A DNA stretch of 64,000 bases from Azospirillum rugosum (GCF_017876155.1 NZ_JAGINP010000023.1:93272-157271), one strand, 5' to 3'; shown: positions 25,180-35,553, counted from the stretch's first letter. Notes: generated by a model not told the origin, from the letters alone. A program made the numbers and translations.

Positions 25180-26070
25180 ATGATGATCGCCAACCTTGCC
25201 GCGCTCGGCGCCGCGCTCTGCTGGGCGGCGGGCGGGCTGATCGCCATCGGGCCGGTGCGCGCCATCGGGCCGATCGCCTTCAACCGGCTGCGCATGACCT
25301 GCGCCTTCCTCGGCCTGTCGGTCGCCACCACGGCGCTCGGCACCTGGCACACGCTGGACCTGAGCGCCGCCGCCATCCTGGCCTTGTCGGGGGCGGTGGG
25401 CATCGTCGGCGGCGACACCGCGCTGTTCTGGGCGCTGGGGCGCATCGGCCCCCGGCGCAACTCCGTCATCTACGCGACCAACGCGCCGCTGACGGCCCTG
25501 CTCGCCTGGGTCCTGCTGGGGGAGGCGATGGGGCCGTGGACGGCCATCGGCATCCTGCTGGTGACGGCCGGCGTCATGCTGGCGGTCCTCTTCCGTTCCG
25601 GCAACCAAAGCCACGACTGGGAGGCGGTGCGCGGGCGCCTGCTGGTCGGGGTCGGCGCCTGCCTCGTCGCGGCCTGCTGCCAGGCGGTGGGCTCGATCAT
25701 CGCCAAGCCGGTGATGGCCGCCGGCACCGACCCGATCGCCGCGGCGGCGGTGCGCGTCGGCACCTCCGGCCTGCTGCTGTTCGCGGGCGGGCTGCTGCCC
25801 GGCCAGCGCTTCGGCTTCGGGGCGGAGCTGACGCCGCGGCTGGTCGGGCAGGTGGCGGTCAACAGCTTCATCGGCCTGGGGCTCGGCATGACGCTCCTGC
25901 TGATCGGGCTGGCGCACGGCAACGCCGGCATCGTCGCCACCCTGTCGGCGACCAGCCCCGTGCTGATCCTGCCCATGCTGTGGGTCTGGACCCGCCAGCT
26001 TCCCGGCGCCGGCGCCTGGGCGGGCGCCGCCGTCGCGGTGCTGGGCGTGGCGCTGATCGTCAACCGCTAG
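25180..26070 (+). CDS. EamA/DMT-family transporter
   Basis: About 296 residues with ten hydrophobic segments arranged as two EamA repeats (~5-130 and ~150-295). Exports or takes up small metabolites at the inner membrane; substrate unknown. Start ATG at 25180 (an adjacent ATG follows); no good ribosome site is visible, so the start is uncertain. The upstream open frame lies in a repeat and is not protein-like. Confidence 0.85.
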   Translation: MMIANLAALGAALCWAAGGLIAIGPVRAIGPIAFNRLRMTCAFLGLSVATTALGTWHTLDLSAAAILALSGAVGIVGGDTALFWALGRIGPRRNSVIYATNAPLTALLAWVLLGEAMGPWTAIGILLVTAGVMLAVLFRSGNQSHDWEAVRGRLLVGVGACLVAACCQAVGSIIAKPVMAAGTDPIAAAAVRVGTSGLLLFAGGLLPGQRFGFGAELTPRLVGQVAVNSFIGLGLGMTLLLIGLAHGNAGIVATLSATSPVLILPMLWVWTRQLPGAGAWAGAAVAVLGVALIVNR

Positions 26071-26077
26071 ACCAACC

Positions 26078-26716
26078 TCACTCCGCGTCCGGCTGCTGTT
26101 CCGGCATCGCGTCGGCGAAGGCCGGCAGCGCGAGACAGGCCTCCTCGATCCGCAGCAGGGTCGGGTAGCCGGACAGGTCGCTGCCGAAGCGGCGGGCGTT
26201 GTAGAGCTGCGGCACCAGCGCCACGTCGGCCAGAGTCGGCGTGTTGCCGTGGCAGAAGCGCCCGGTTTCCGGCTCCCGCGCCAGCTGGGCCTCCAGCCCC
26301 GTCAGGCCGACGGTGATCCAGTGCCGGTACCAGCTGTCCACCTCCGCCTGGAAGTGCCCCATGCCGCCCTTCAGGTGCTGGAGGACGCGCAGGTTGTTCA
26401 GCGGGTGGATGTCGCAGGCCACCGCCAGCGCCAGCCCGCGCACCCGCGCGCGGTCCAGCGGGTGGGCGGGCAGCAGCGGCGGGTTCGGGTGCGTCTCGTC
26501 CAGATACTCGATGATGGCGAGCGACTGGGTGAGCACCCGCCCGTCCACCTCCAGCGCCGGCACGAGCTTGTGCGGGTTGAGGTCGGCGAAAGGCTCGGCG
26601 CTCTGCTCCCCCTTGCGCAGGTGGACGAAGGCCTGTTCGGCCGTGACGCCCTTCAGGTTCAGGGCGATGCGCACCCGAAAGGCGGCGGAGGAGCGGAAGT
26701 AGGTGTGAAGCTTCAT
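26078..26716 (-). CDS. maiA: Maleylacetoacetate isomerase (zeta-class GST)
   Basis: 212 residues. N-terminal thioredoxin-like GST domain with SSAAFRVRIALNLKG (~9-23), N-P-x-x-x-V-P-A-L and QSLAIIEYLDE, then an all-helical domain with CDIHPLNNLRVLQ (~98-110), the zeta-class signature. It turns maleylacetoacetate into fumarylacetoacetate in homogentisate (Phe/Tyr) breakdown. The next enzyme of that path, an FAH hydrolase, is encoded 1.1 kb further on the same strand; homogentisate dioxygenase is not in the window. Divergent from paaX. Confidence 0.93.
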   Translation of the reverse strand: MKLHTYFRSSAAFRVRIALNLKGVTAEQAFVHLRKGEQSAEPFADLNPHKLVPALEVDGRVLTQSLAIIEYLDETHPNPPLLPAHPLDRARVRGLALAVACDIHPLNNLRVLQHLKGGMGHFQAEVDSWYRHWITVGLTGLEAQLAREPETGRFCHGNTPTLADVALVPQLYNARRFGSDLSGYPTLLRIEEACLALPAFADAMPEQQPDAE

Positions 26717-26800
26717 GATCCCTCCCGATTCTTATCAGCCGCGGTCCCGGCTGCCCGGAACCGTCGGATTTCGTGACACAAACCATGCCATTGTTCCGGC

Positions 26801-26835
26801 TACATATGTATCATGTGCCACCTATGCATCATGTG
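26801..26835. promoter_or_regulatory. Candidate operator of the maiA-paaX divergent region
   Basis: Perfect palindrome TACATATGTA at 26801-26810, and ATGTATCATGTG (26806-26817) repeated as ATGCATCATGTG (26824-26835), offset 18 bases. On the minus strand the first copy contains TGATAC, which also occurs in the paaG-paaN region. Its placement also supports the later paaX start at 26863. Confidence 0.45.
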
Positions 26836-26862
26836 GTCGCCCAGCCGAGAGTTCCCCGCCGC

Positions 26863-27828
26863 ATGCCCCGCCCCCGCCGCCCGGACGACCTCGTCGCACC
26901 GCTGCTCGACACCATCGCGCCCCGCGCCAAGTCGCTGATCGTCACGGTCTACGGCGACGCGGTGCTGCCGCATGGCGGGTCGGCATGGCTGGGCAGCCTG
27001 ATCGAGCTGCTGGCGCATTTCGGGTTGAGCGAGCGGATCGTCCGCACCTCCGTCTTCCGGCTGTGCAAGGACGACTGGCTGATCAACACGCAGATCGGCC
27101 GGCGCAGCTACTACCGCGTGACGGAAAGCGGACAGGAGCGCTTCGCGGCGGCGGGCCGGCGCGTCTACGCCCCGCTGAACCGGGTGTGGGACCGCGGCTG
27201 GCACCTGCTGATGCTGCCCCCCGCCGCGCTGGACGCGGAGTCGCGCGACCGGCTGCGGCGGGAACTGGTCTGGCTGGGCTTCGGGGCGGCGGCGCCCAAC
27301 GTCTTCGCCCATCCCGACTACGACGAGGCGGCGATGCACCGCCTGCTGGGAGAGCTGGGCGTGGCCGACAAGGTGGTGCACCTGAAGGCCACCCACGACC
27401 GCGCCGCCGGCCCCGGCGCGCTGCGCGAGATGGTGCGCGGCTTCTGGGACGTGGACCGGCTGGAGCACGACTACGCCGGCTTCCTCGGCCGCTTCCGCCC
27501 GGTCTGGCAAGCGCTGGCGGCGGACGAGGCCACCGACCCGCGCGTCGCCTTCGTGCTGCGCACGCTGATGATCCATGACTTCCGCCGCATCCTGCTGCGC
27601 GACCCGATGCTGCCGCCCGACCTGCTGCCGCCGGACTGGCCGGGGCAGGAGGCGCGCACCCTGGCGCGCAACCTGTACCGGCGGCTCCGCCAGCCGTCGG
27701 AATCCTTCCTGATGACCGCGCTGACCACCGCCAACGGCCCGCTGCCGGAGGCGCAGCCGTCCTTCGACGCGCGTTTCGGCGGCCTGACGGACGGCGACGG
27801 GGACGGTCAGCCGGACGTCCGGCTGTAA
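26863..27828 (+). CDS. paaX: PaaX-family transcriptional repressor
   Basis: About 321 residues. N-terminal winged-helix PaaX domain with R-A-K-S-L-I-V-T-V-Y-GD (~22-32), V-R-T-S-V-F-R-L and W-L-x-x-x-x-I-G-R-R-S-Y-Y, then the central PaaX domain and C-terminal PaaX_C-like region (F-W-D-V-D...Y-A-G-F). Family knowledge: PaaX represses phenylacetate catabolism and is relieved by phenylacetyl-CoA. The paa genes lie 11-15 kb away; locally it is divergent from maiA and its last 22 bases overlap the converging FAH gene. ATGs at 26773 and 26824 are in frame; 26824 lies inside the putative operator, so I prefer 26863. Confidence 0.85.
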   Translation: MPRPRRPDDLVAPLLDTIAPRAKSLIVTVYGDAVLPHGGSAWLGSLIELLAHFGLSERIVRTSVFRLCKDDWLINTQIGRRSYYRVTESGQERFAAAGRRVYAPLNRVWDRGWHLLMLPPAALDAESRDRLRRELVWLGFGAAAPNVFAHPDYDEAAMHRLLGELGVADKVVHLKATHDRAAGPGALREMVRGFWDVDRLEHDYAGFLGRFRPVWQALAADEATDPRVAFVLRTLMIHDFRRILLRDPMLPPDLLPPDWPGQEARTLARNLYRRLRQPSESFLMTALTTANGPLPEAQPSFDARFGGLTDGDGDGQPDVRL

Positions 27829-28829
27829 CGCACGACCTCCTGCTCGATGGCGCCGAAGACGGACGCGCCGGCCGCGTCGAACATCTCGATCCGCACGCGG
27901 TCGCCGAAGCGCAGGAAGGGGGTCTGCGGCTTGCCGTCCCGGATCGTCTCGATGGTGCGCATCTCCGCGATGCAGGAATAGCCGGCCCCGCCCTCCCTCA
28001 CCGGCTTGCCCGGCCCGCCGTCCAGCTTGTTGGACACGGTGCCCGACCCGATGATGGAGCCGGCCACGAGGCTCCGCGTCTTCGCCGCGTGCGCCACCAG
28101 CGTCGGGAAGTCGAAGGTCATGTCCACGCCGGCATCGGGCCGGCCGAACAGGTCGCCGTTCAGGTGCGTGACCAGCGGCCGGTGGAGCTTGCGGCCGTCC
28201 CAGGCCGCGCCCAGCTCGTCCGGCGTCACCGCCACGGGGGAGAAGCTGGAGGCCGGCTTGCTCTGGAAGAAGCCGAAGCCCTTGCCCAGCTCCGCCGGGA
28301 TCAGGTTGCGCAAGCTGACGTCGTTGACCAGCATCAGCAGCCGGATGTGCCCGGCCACCTCGTCCGCCGACACGCCCATGGGCACGTCGCCGGTGACCAC
28401 CGCGATCTCCGACTCGAAGTCGATGCCCCAGGCCTCGTCCGCCACCGGGATCGGGTCGCGGGGGCCCAGGAAGCCGTCGGAGCCGCCCTGGTACATCAGC
28501 GGGTCGGTCCAGAAGCTCGGCGGCATCTCCGCCCCGCGCGCCTTGCGCACAAGCTCCACATGGTTGACGTAGGCCGATCCGTCCGCCCACTGGTAGGCGC
28601 GCGGCAGCGGCGAGGCCGCCTTGGCAGGGTCGAAGGGCTCCCCCGCCGCCGGGTCGGCGTTCAGGGCGCGGTAGGCCTCCTCCAGCGCCGGCGCCACGGC
28701 CGCCCAGTCGTCGAGCGCCGCCTGCAAGGTCGCGGCAATATCGGGCACGGCGCGGCAGCGCGCGAGATCGGTCGACACCACGACGAGCGTGCCGTCCCGG
28801 CCGCCTTCTTTCAGGGTTGCCAGCTTCAT
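27807..28829 (-). CDS. Fumarylacetoacetate hydrolase-family enzyme
   Basis: 340 residues. The FAH C-terminal domain is clear: WGIDFESEIAVV supplies metal-binding acidic residues, and S-L-V-A-G-S-I-I-GSGTVSN the later conserved loop. The N-terminal ~90 residues form the FAH N-domain. Likely hydrolyses fumarylacetoacetate to fumarate and acetoacetate, fitting with maiA on the same strand. The MarR regulator gene is divergent from it across a region with a 7-2-7 inverted repeat. Confidence 0.9.
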   Translation of the reverse strand: MKLATLKEGGRDGTLVVVSTDLARCRAVPDIAATLQAALDDWAAVAPALEEAYRALNADPAAGEPFDPAKAASPLPRAYQWADGSAYVNHVELVRKARGAEMPPSFWTDPLMYQGGSDGFLGPRDPIPVADEAWGIDFESEIAVVTGDVPMGVSADEVAGHIRLLMLVNDVSLRNLIPAELGKGFGFFQSKPASSFSPVAVTPDELGAAWDGRKLHRPLVTHLNGDLFGRPDAGVDMTFDFPTLVAHAAKTRSLVAGSIIGSGTVSNKLDGGPGKPVREGGAGYSCIAEMRTIETIRDGKPQTPFLRFGDRVRIEMFDAAGASVFGAIEQEVVRYSRTSG

Positions 28830-28870
28830 GCCGGGTCTCTCCTCCCCTTGTTCCTGTTGTCCTTGAAGCT

Positions 28871-28886
28871 AGTTTCAACTGAAACT
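28871..28886. promoter_or_regulatory. Candidate MarR operator
   Basis: Perfect inverted repeat AGTTTCA-AC-TGAAACT in the 135-base gap between the FAH gene (minus) and the MarR gene (plus). This length and layout is typical of MarR-family sites, so autoregulation and control of the FAH gene are likely. Confidence 0.6.
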
Positions 28887-28964
28887 GTTGCAAGCAGAAA
28901 ATCGCGGCGCAGGATGGTGCTTTGCAACCGTCCGCAACCTCTCCAACCTCAGGCCCGACGACCC

Positions 28965-29474
28965 ATGGCTTCCCCCCGGCGCAAGCGCAGCGACACCGAA
29001 CCCTCATCAACCGGGACCGCGAAGCTTCACCTGACCCGCTTCCTGCCCTACCGCGTCTCGGTCCTGTCCAACGTGGTCAGCCACACGGTGGCGAAGCTCT
29101 ACGACAAGCGGTTCGGCATCACGATCCCGGAATGGCGCATCATCGCCGTGCTCGGCAGCGGGGAAACGCTGAGCGCGGGGGAGATCGCGCAGCGCACGGC
29201 CATGGACAAGGTGCAGGTCAGCCGCGCCATCAGCCGCATGCTCGACTCGGCGCTGATCCTGCGCGAATCGGGCGACACCGACCGGCGCAAGGCCCTGCTG
29301 ACCCTGACGCCGAAGGCCCTGGAGATTTACGCGGAGATCGTGCCCCTGGCACTCGCCTACGAGGCGCAGCTGACCAGCGCCCTGACGGAGGAGGAGGCCA
29401 CGCAGCTCGACCGCCTGCTGATCAAGCTGCAAGCCCAGGCCGACCAGCTGGCCGCCACCCCCAACACCCCGTAG
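28965..29474 (+). CDS. MarR-family transcriptional regulator
   Basis: About 169 residues, winged helix. EWRIIAVLG (~58), AQRTAMDKVQVSRAISRML (~75-93) as the recognition helix region and the GDTDRRKALLTLT wing are all seen. Probably senses an aromatic acid or homogentisate pathway intermediate and controls the divergent FAH/maiA genes. The stop codon TAG is the first part of a GTAG REP element (29471). Start ATG 28965 is directly downstream of the operator region; the longer upstream frame is shadow. Confidence 0.88.
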   Translation: MASPRRKRSDTEPSSTGTAKLHLTRFLPYRVSVLSNVVSHTVAKLYDKRFGITIPEWRIIAVLGSGETLSAGEIAQRTAMDKVQVSRAISRMLDSALILRESGDTDRRKALLTLTPKALEIYAEIVPLALAYEAQLTSALTEEEATQLDRLLIKLQAQADQLAATPNTP

Positions 29475-29554
29475 GTCGGGTGGAGCGCCAGCGCAACCCA
29501 ACACACGCCGCCACGCAGACGCTGTTGGGTTTCGCTGCGCTCCACCCAACCTAC
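29471..29554. repeat. GTAG-type REP pair overlapping the MarR stop codon
   Basis: Two inverted REP units (GTAGGTCGGGTGGAGCG... to ...CCACCCAACCTAC). The TAG at 29472-29474 inside the first GTAG is the stop of the MarR gene. Confidence 0.8.
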
Positions 29555-29559
29555 GATGC

Positions 29560-30332
29560 TCACGCAAAATCCTTGAAGCTGTCGGCCGCCGCGCGGTCGT
29601 AGCCCTGGCTGGCGCGCAGGAGCTGCTGCGTGTAGCCCTCCCGCGCCTCGCCGCGGCGCAAGGACGCCGCGTCCATCTCCTCCACGATGCGGCCGCGGTT
29701 CATGACGGCCAGCCGGTCGCACATGCCGGCGACGACCGCCAGGTTGTGGCTGACCAGCACGTAGGTCAGGGCGTGCTCCGCCCGCAGGCGCTTCAGCAGG
29801 TTCAGGATCTCCGCCTGCACCGACACGTCGAGCGCGGAGGTCGGCTCGTCCAGCAGCAGCACGCGCGGCTCCAGCACCAGGGCGCGGGCGATGGCGACGC
29901 GCTGGCGCTGCCCGCCGGAGAGCTGGTGCGGATAGCGGAAGCGGAACTGCGGCCCCAGGCCGACGTCGCGCAAGCTCCGGTCGATCCGCGCGTCGGCGTC
30001 GCCCAGCCGGTGGATGGCGATGGGCTCCGCCAGGATGCGGTCGATGGTGTGGCGCGGGTGGAGCGAGCCGTAGGGGTCCTGGAAGACCATCTGGCAGGAC
30101 TTGAAGAAGGCCTTGTCGCGGTGCCGCGTCTGCGGCTTGCCGTCCACGGCGATGGTCCCGGTCCAGTCGTGGTTCAGCCCGACGACGGCGCGCAGCACCG
30201 TGGACTTGCCCGACCCCGACTCGCCGACCAGCCCGAAGCTCTCGCCCGGCTTCACGTCGAAGGACACGCCCTGGACGGCCGTCACGGCGTCGGCGCCATG
30301 GCCGAAGGTGACGCGGAGGTCCTGTACGGTGA

Positions 30333-30336
<4 letters not shown>
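29560..30336 (-). CDS. Oligopeptide-type ABC transporter ATPase (second subunit, OppF/DppF-like)
   Basis: 258 residues. Walker A GESGSGKST (~40), Q-loop FQDPYGSLHPR, signature LSGGQRQRVAIARA, Walker B VLLLDEPTSALD and H-loop VSHN are intact. Last gene of the operon SBP - permease B - permease C - ATPase D - ATPase F. Its start codon overlaps the putative TGA of the disrupted first ATPase gene (ATGA). Substrate: a peptide or similar amino compound. Confidence 0.9.
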
Positions 30337-31404
<1,068 letters not shown>

Positions 31405-31405
<1 letters not shown>

Positions 31406-32331
31406 CAGCCCTTCGGATCCAGAACGTCGCGCAGGCCGTCGCCCAGCAGGTTGAAGCCCAGGCTGACCACGAAGATGGCGATGCCGGGCATGGTGGCGAC
31501 CCACCACTGCTCCAGCACATACTGGCGGCCGGTGGCGATCATGGCGCCCCATTCCGGCGCCGGCGGCTGCGCGCCGAGGCCGAGGAAGCCCAGCCCCGCC
31601 GCGGTCAGGATGATGCCCGCCATGTCCAGCGTCACCCGCACGATCAGCGAGGAGGAGCAGAGCGGCACCACATGGCCGAGGATGATCCGCGCCTTGGACG
31701 CCCCCTGCAACCGCACGGCGCTGATGAAGTCGCTGCGGCGGATGGTGATCGTCTCGGCCCGCGCGATGCGGGCGTAGGGCGGCCAGGAGGTGATGGCGAT
31801 GGCGATGATCGCGTTCTCGATCCCCGGCCCCAGCGCCGAGACGAAGGCCAGCGCCAGGATCAGCTTCGGGAAGGCCAGGAAGATGTCGGTGACGCGCATC
31901 AGCACCGTATCGACCCAGCCGCCGAGATAGCCGGCGACCGTGCCGATCAGCAGCCCGGCCACCGGCGCCGTCACCGCGACCAGCAGGACGATCATCAGCG
32001 TCAGGCGCGACCCGTAGAGGATGCGCGACAGGATGTCCCGCCCGAAGGCGTCGGTGCCCAGCCAATGCGCGCCGCTCGGCGGCAGCAGCCGCTGCCCGAG
32101 ATCCTGGGCGAGCGGGTCGTAGGGGGCGAGCCACGGCGCGAGCACCGCCATCGCCACCAGCAGCAGCACGATGCCCAGCCCGACCACCGCCAGCGTGTTG
32201 CGCGTGAAGGTCAGCCAGCCGAGGTAGAGCCGCCCCAGCTTCGCCTGGGTGCGGGACTGCGGCGTCTCCGTCGTCAGCCAGGCGCGGAGCCCGCCGGCAC
32301 CGGCCGCGGAGGCTTGCGTGTGGACGCTCAT
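31405..32331 (-). CDS. Oligopeptide-type ABC transporter permease (OppC/DppC-like)
   Basis: 308 residues. N-terminal cytoplasmic segment, TM1 (~48-68), the DppC N-domain (LGTDAFGRDILSRILYGSR) and the permease core with four further helices and the EAA loop around AVRLQGASKARIILGHVVP. Overlaps DppB-like permease gene by four bases (ATGA) and the ATPase gene by TGATG. Confidence 0.92.
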
Positions 32332-33374
32332 CGGGCCCTCGGATCAAGCAGTCGGTACAGCAGGTCGGACAGCAGGTTCAGGCCGATGAAGACCGCACCC
32401 ACCACCAGCGTGCCCCCCAGCACCGCGTTCATGTCGGCGCTGAGCAGCGAGTTGGTGATGTAGAGCCCCAGCCCCGGCCAGGCGAACACCGTCTCCGTCA
32501 GCACCGAGCCCTCCAGCAGGCCGGCGTAGGACAGCGCCACCACCGTGGTCAGCGGCACCGCGATGTTGCCCAGCGCGTGGCGCCAGATCACCCGCGCTTC
32601 CGACAGGCCCTTCACGCGGGCCGTCGTGATGTACTCCTGCCGAAGCTGGTCCAGCATGAAGCTGCGCGTCATGCGCGCGATGTAGGCCACGCTGTAATAG
32701 CCGAGGATCGAGGCCGGCAGCATCAGATGGTACAGCGCGTTCCAGAACACGTCCGGTTCGCCGGCCAGCAGAGCGTCGACGGTGATGACACCGGTGACCG
32801 GATCGACGACGCCTTCATAGAAGACATCCACCCGCCCCGGCCCCGGCGCGAACTCCAGCCGCGCGTAGAAGACCAGCAGAGCCATCAGGCCCAGCCAGAA
32901 GACCGGGATCGAATGGCCGATCAGCCCGATCACCCGGATCAGATGGTCCGGCCAGCGCCCGCGGTGGACCGCGGCCATCACGCCGGCCGGCACGCCCAGC
33001 ACCACGCCGATGATCACGGCGGCGGTCGCCAGCTCCAGCGTCGCCGGGAAGACGCGCAGCACGTCCTCCAGCACCGGGCGGGAGGTCAGCACCGACGTGC
33101 CGAAGTCGCCCTGCAGCACGTCGCCGACGTAGCGCAGGAACTGCTGCCACAGCGGCAGGTCCAGCCCCAGCTCCTGCCGGACGCGGGCGTAGGTGTCGGC
33201 GGACACGCGGTCGCCGACCACGGCGATCACCGGGTCGATGGGCACCACCCGCCCGATCAGGAAGGTGACGAGCAGCAGCCCGAGGAAGGTCAGCGCGACG
33301 GAAGCGAGCAAACTCGCCCCCCGCACCACATGGCGCCGTCCCGGCACCCCCGGACGTTTCAAAATAGCGGCCAA
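32328..33374 (-). CDS. Oligopeptide-type ABC transporter permease (OppB/DppB-like)
   Basis: 348 residues, six membrane helices. Typical of OppB: P-I-D-P-V-I-A-V-V-G-D-R near the N-terminus, GLDLPLWQQFL, GVLLG-type first core helices, and the EAA loop YITTARVKGLSEARVIWRHALGN. Works with the DppC-like permease, the two ATPases and the binding protein encoded upstream. Confidence 0.92.
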   Translation of the reverse strand: MAAILKRPGVPGRRHVVRGASLLASVALTFLGLLLVTFLIGRVVPIDPVIAVVGDRVSADTYARVRQELGLDLPLWQQFLRYVGDVLQGDFGTSVLTSRPVLEDVLRVFPATLELATAAVIIGVVLGVPAGVMAAVHRGRWPDHLIRVIGLIGHSIPVFWLGLMALLVFYARLEFAPGPGRVDVFYEGVVDPVTGVITVDALLAGEPDVFWNALYHLMLPASILGYYSVAYIARMTRSFMLDQLRQEYITTARVKGLSEARVIWRHALGNIAVPLTTVVALSYAGLLEGSVLTETVFAWPGLGLYITNSLLSADMNAVLGGTLVVGAVFIGLNLLSDLLYRLLDPRAR

Positions 33375-33398
33375 GCTTCACCCTGGTTCAAAAGAAAT

Positions 33399-33560
33399 TC
33401 CCTCTCCCCTCCGGGGAGAGGGAAGGGTGAGGGGGCAGTCCCTCTCCCCTCTGGGGAGAGGGTGGCCCGCAGGGCCGGGTGAGGGGGTCCCGCACCTCCC
33501 GCACGTCCGGCAAAAGCGCATCCCCCTCACCCTAACCCTCTCCCCAGAGGGGAGAGGGAA
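33399..33560. repeat. C/G-rich repeat block between binding-protein and permease genes
   Basis: Three repeats of the CTCTCCCC...GGGGAGAGGG type in a row (33401-33421, 33443-33466 and 33537-33558), with TGAGGGGG / CCCCCTCA between. Fills most of the 213-base gap 33375-33587; no gene seen. It may attenuate transcription between the abundant binding protein and the permeases. Confidence 0.75.
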
Positions 33561-33587
33561 TGAAGTGCGGGAGAGATAAAGGTCAGC

Positions 33588-35207
33588 CTACTTCTTGCTG
33601 ACCTTCCAGTAGTAGTTGCTGTCGAAGCTCGGGCCCCAGACGAGGCCGCTGACGTTGCTGCGCTCCGCGATCACCTCGGTCTGCTGGAACATGATCACGA
33701 AGGGCGAGTCGTCCAGCACCGTGCGCTGAAGCTCGTCGTACATGGCGGCGCGCTTGGCGGTGTCGCGCTCCTGCACGGCGGCCTCGGTCTTCTTGGTCAG
33801 CTCCGGGATGTCCCAGGCGTTGCGCCAGGTCAGCGGCTTGGCCTTGGCGTTGTCGCTGTTGTCCGGGTTGGCCGCGAAGGTGTCGGCGTTGGTGTGCGGG
33901 TCCTGGTAGTCGGCACCCCACTGGTACAGCAGCATGTCGTGGTTGCGGGCGCGGTACTTGGTGACGACCTGCTTGCCGTCGGCCGGCAGCAGGTTGATCT
34001 TCACGCCCGCCGCCGCGGCGCTGCCCTGGATGGCCTGGGCCATGTCCATGCTGGGCGATGTGTTGCGCACGTCCATGGTGATGCTGAAGCCGTCGGGATA
34101 GCCCGCCTGTTTCAGCAGCTCCTTCGCCTTGGCCGGGTCGTACTTATAGGGGTTGTCGTTGACCGCCCCCAGGAAGCCCTTGGGCAGGAAGGCCTGATGG
34201 ACGGTGCCAAGGCCGTTCATGATGGTCTTGGCCATGCCGTCGTAATCGACGAGGTACTTCATGGCCTTGCGCACCTCGGGCTTGGCCAGGATCTCGTTCT
34301 TCTGGTTCAGGCCGAAGTAGTAGAGCGTGCCCTTGGGCGACTGCACGATGCGGATCTTGTCGTTGCCGCGCAGCGGCTCGAACTGCTCCGGCTTCAGGTT
34401 GCGGGCCACGTCCACGTCGCCCTTTTCCAGCAGCAGGCGCTGGGTCGCCGGCTCCGCGATGTGGCGGACCAGGACGCGCTTCACCGCGGGGGCGCCGCCC
34501 CAATAGTTGGGGTTGGCGTCGAAGGACAGCAGCTCGCTCGCCTTCCACTGCTTCAGGACGAAGGGACCGGAGCCGGCGGAGTTGGTCTTCAGCCAGGCGT
34601 TGCCGAAGTCGCCGTTGACCTCCTTGGTCTTGACCAGCTTGGCATCGACGACGGAGGTGACGTCGGCGGTCATGCAGTAGAGCACGAAGGTCGGCGCGTA
34701 GGCCTTGTCGGTCTCGAACACCAGGGTGCGCGGGTCGGTGGCGCGGACCTTCTGGTCCACGTTCTCCGGCGTCAGGCCGAACTGGGTCAGGATGAAGGCC
34801 GGGCCCTTGTTCATCTTCACGGCGCGCTGGAACGACCAGGCCACATCCTCGGCCGTCAGCGGGTTGCCGGAATGGAACTTGATGCCGTCGCGGATCTTGA
34901 AGGTGAAGGTCTTGCCGTCGTCGGAGACGGTCCAGCTTTCCGCCACGTGGCCGTTGATCTTGCTGACGTCGTTGACGTCGAAGGTGACCAGACGGTCATA
35001 CACCTGCGAGCCGTATTCGGCGCCCGACAGCTCGAAGATTTCGCCGGGGTCGAGCGTCACGATGTCGTCGAACTGCCAGGCCATCACGAAGGTGTCCTTT
35101 GGCGTCTCCGCCAGGACCGGACCGGCGCTGGTGCCAATGGCGGTGACGGCTGCCGCACCAAGGGCAATGACGGCCGCGCCGACGAGGCGGCGAGCAAACG
35201 GATTCAT
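33588..35207 (-). CDS. Oligopeptide-type ABC transporter periplasmic binding protein
   Basis: About 539 residues (usual SBP_5 length). Signal peptide to VLAE (~34), then the extracellular SBP family 5 fold with TLDPGEIFELSGAEYGSQVYD, W-T-V-S-D-D-G-K-T-F-T-F-K-I-RDGIKFHSG and YNPY/PDPAKA-type later motifs. Captures peptides, dipeptides or nickel-like ligands. ATG 35207 has GGAG at 4 and AGGGAG at 10 bases upstream; ATG 35216 is an alternative. First gene of the transport operon. Confidence 0.92.
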   Translation of the reverse strand: MNPFARRLVGAAVIALGAAAVTAIGTSAGPVLAETPKDTFVMAWQFDDIVTLDPGEIFELSGAEYGSQVYDRLVTFDVNDVSKINGHVAESWTVSDDGKTFTFKIRDGIKFHSGNPLTAEDVAWSFQRAVKMNKGPAFILTQFGLTPENVDQKVRATDPRTLVFETDKAYAPTFVLYCMTADVTSVVDAKLVKTKEVNGDFGNAWLKTNSAGSGPFVLKQWKASELLSFDANPNYWGGAPAVKRVLVRHIAEPATQRLLLEKGDVDVARNLKPEQFEPLRGNDKIRIVQSPKGTLYYFGLNQKNEILAKPEVRKAMKYLVDYDGMAKTIMNGLGTVHQAFLPKGFLGAVNDNPYKYDPAKAKELLKQAGYPDGFSITMDVRNTSPSMDMAQAIQGSAAAAGVKINLLPADGKQVVTKYRARNHDMLLYQWGADYQDPHTNADTFAANPDNSDNAKAKPLTWRNAWDIPELTKKTEAAVQERDTAKRAAMYDELQRTVLDDSPFVIMFQQTEVIAERSNVSGLVWGPSFDSNYYWKVSKK

Positions 35208-35382
35208 GATCTCCATACTCCCTGCGAGAGCCCAGACGGATCGAATTCTCTTTGGAATTCTTGGCACTAACCGCAGCGATGATCCGGCGGCACGGGACGG
35301 TCTGTCAAGCGGCGGCGGGTCATAAGGGTCTTGCCGGGGCCGCCCCACCCTCCACATCACTCCGACCACAAGGAGGACCGTC

Positions 35383-35553
35383 ATGGACCAGGACCACGAA
35401 AACGGCCAGTCGCGCGTGCCCAAGCCGCCGAGCCGCGACGAGGTGGAGAAGATCAGCGACGCGCAGAAATACATCACCGACGACTGGACCGGCGACGGCG
35501 GAACGCCGAAGGACGACACCGGCGAACGCCCCGAGGACCGCAAGGACGGTTGA
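35383..35553 (+). CDS. Small acidic hypothetical protein
   Basis: 56 residues, starting MDQDHENGQSRVPKP, strongly charged and Asp/Lys rich, likely disordered (VEKISDAQKYITDDWTGDGG). A near-perfect AAGGAGG ribosome site lies six bases before the ATG, which is the main evidence. No family recognised. Divergent from the peptide-binding gene with ~175 bases between. Confidence 0.6.
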   Translation: MDQDHENGQSRVPKPPSRDEVEKISDAQKYITDDWTGDGGTPKDDTGERPEDRKDG

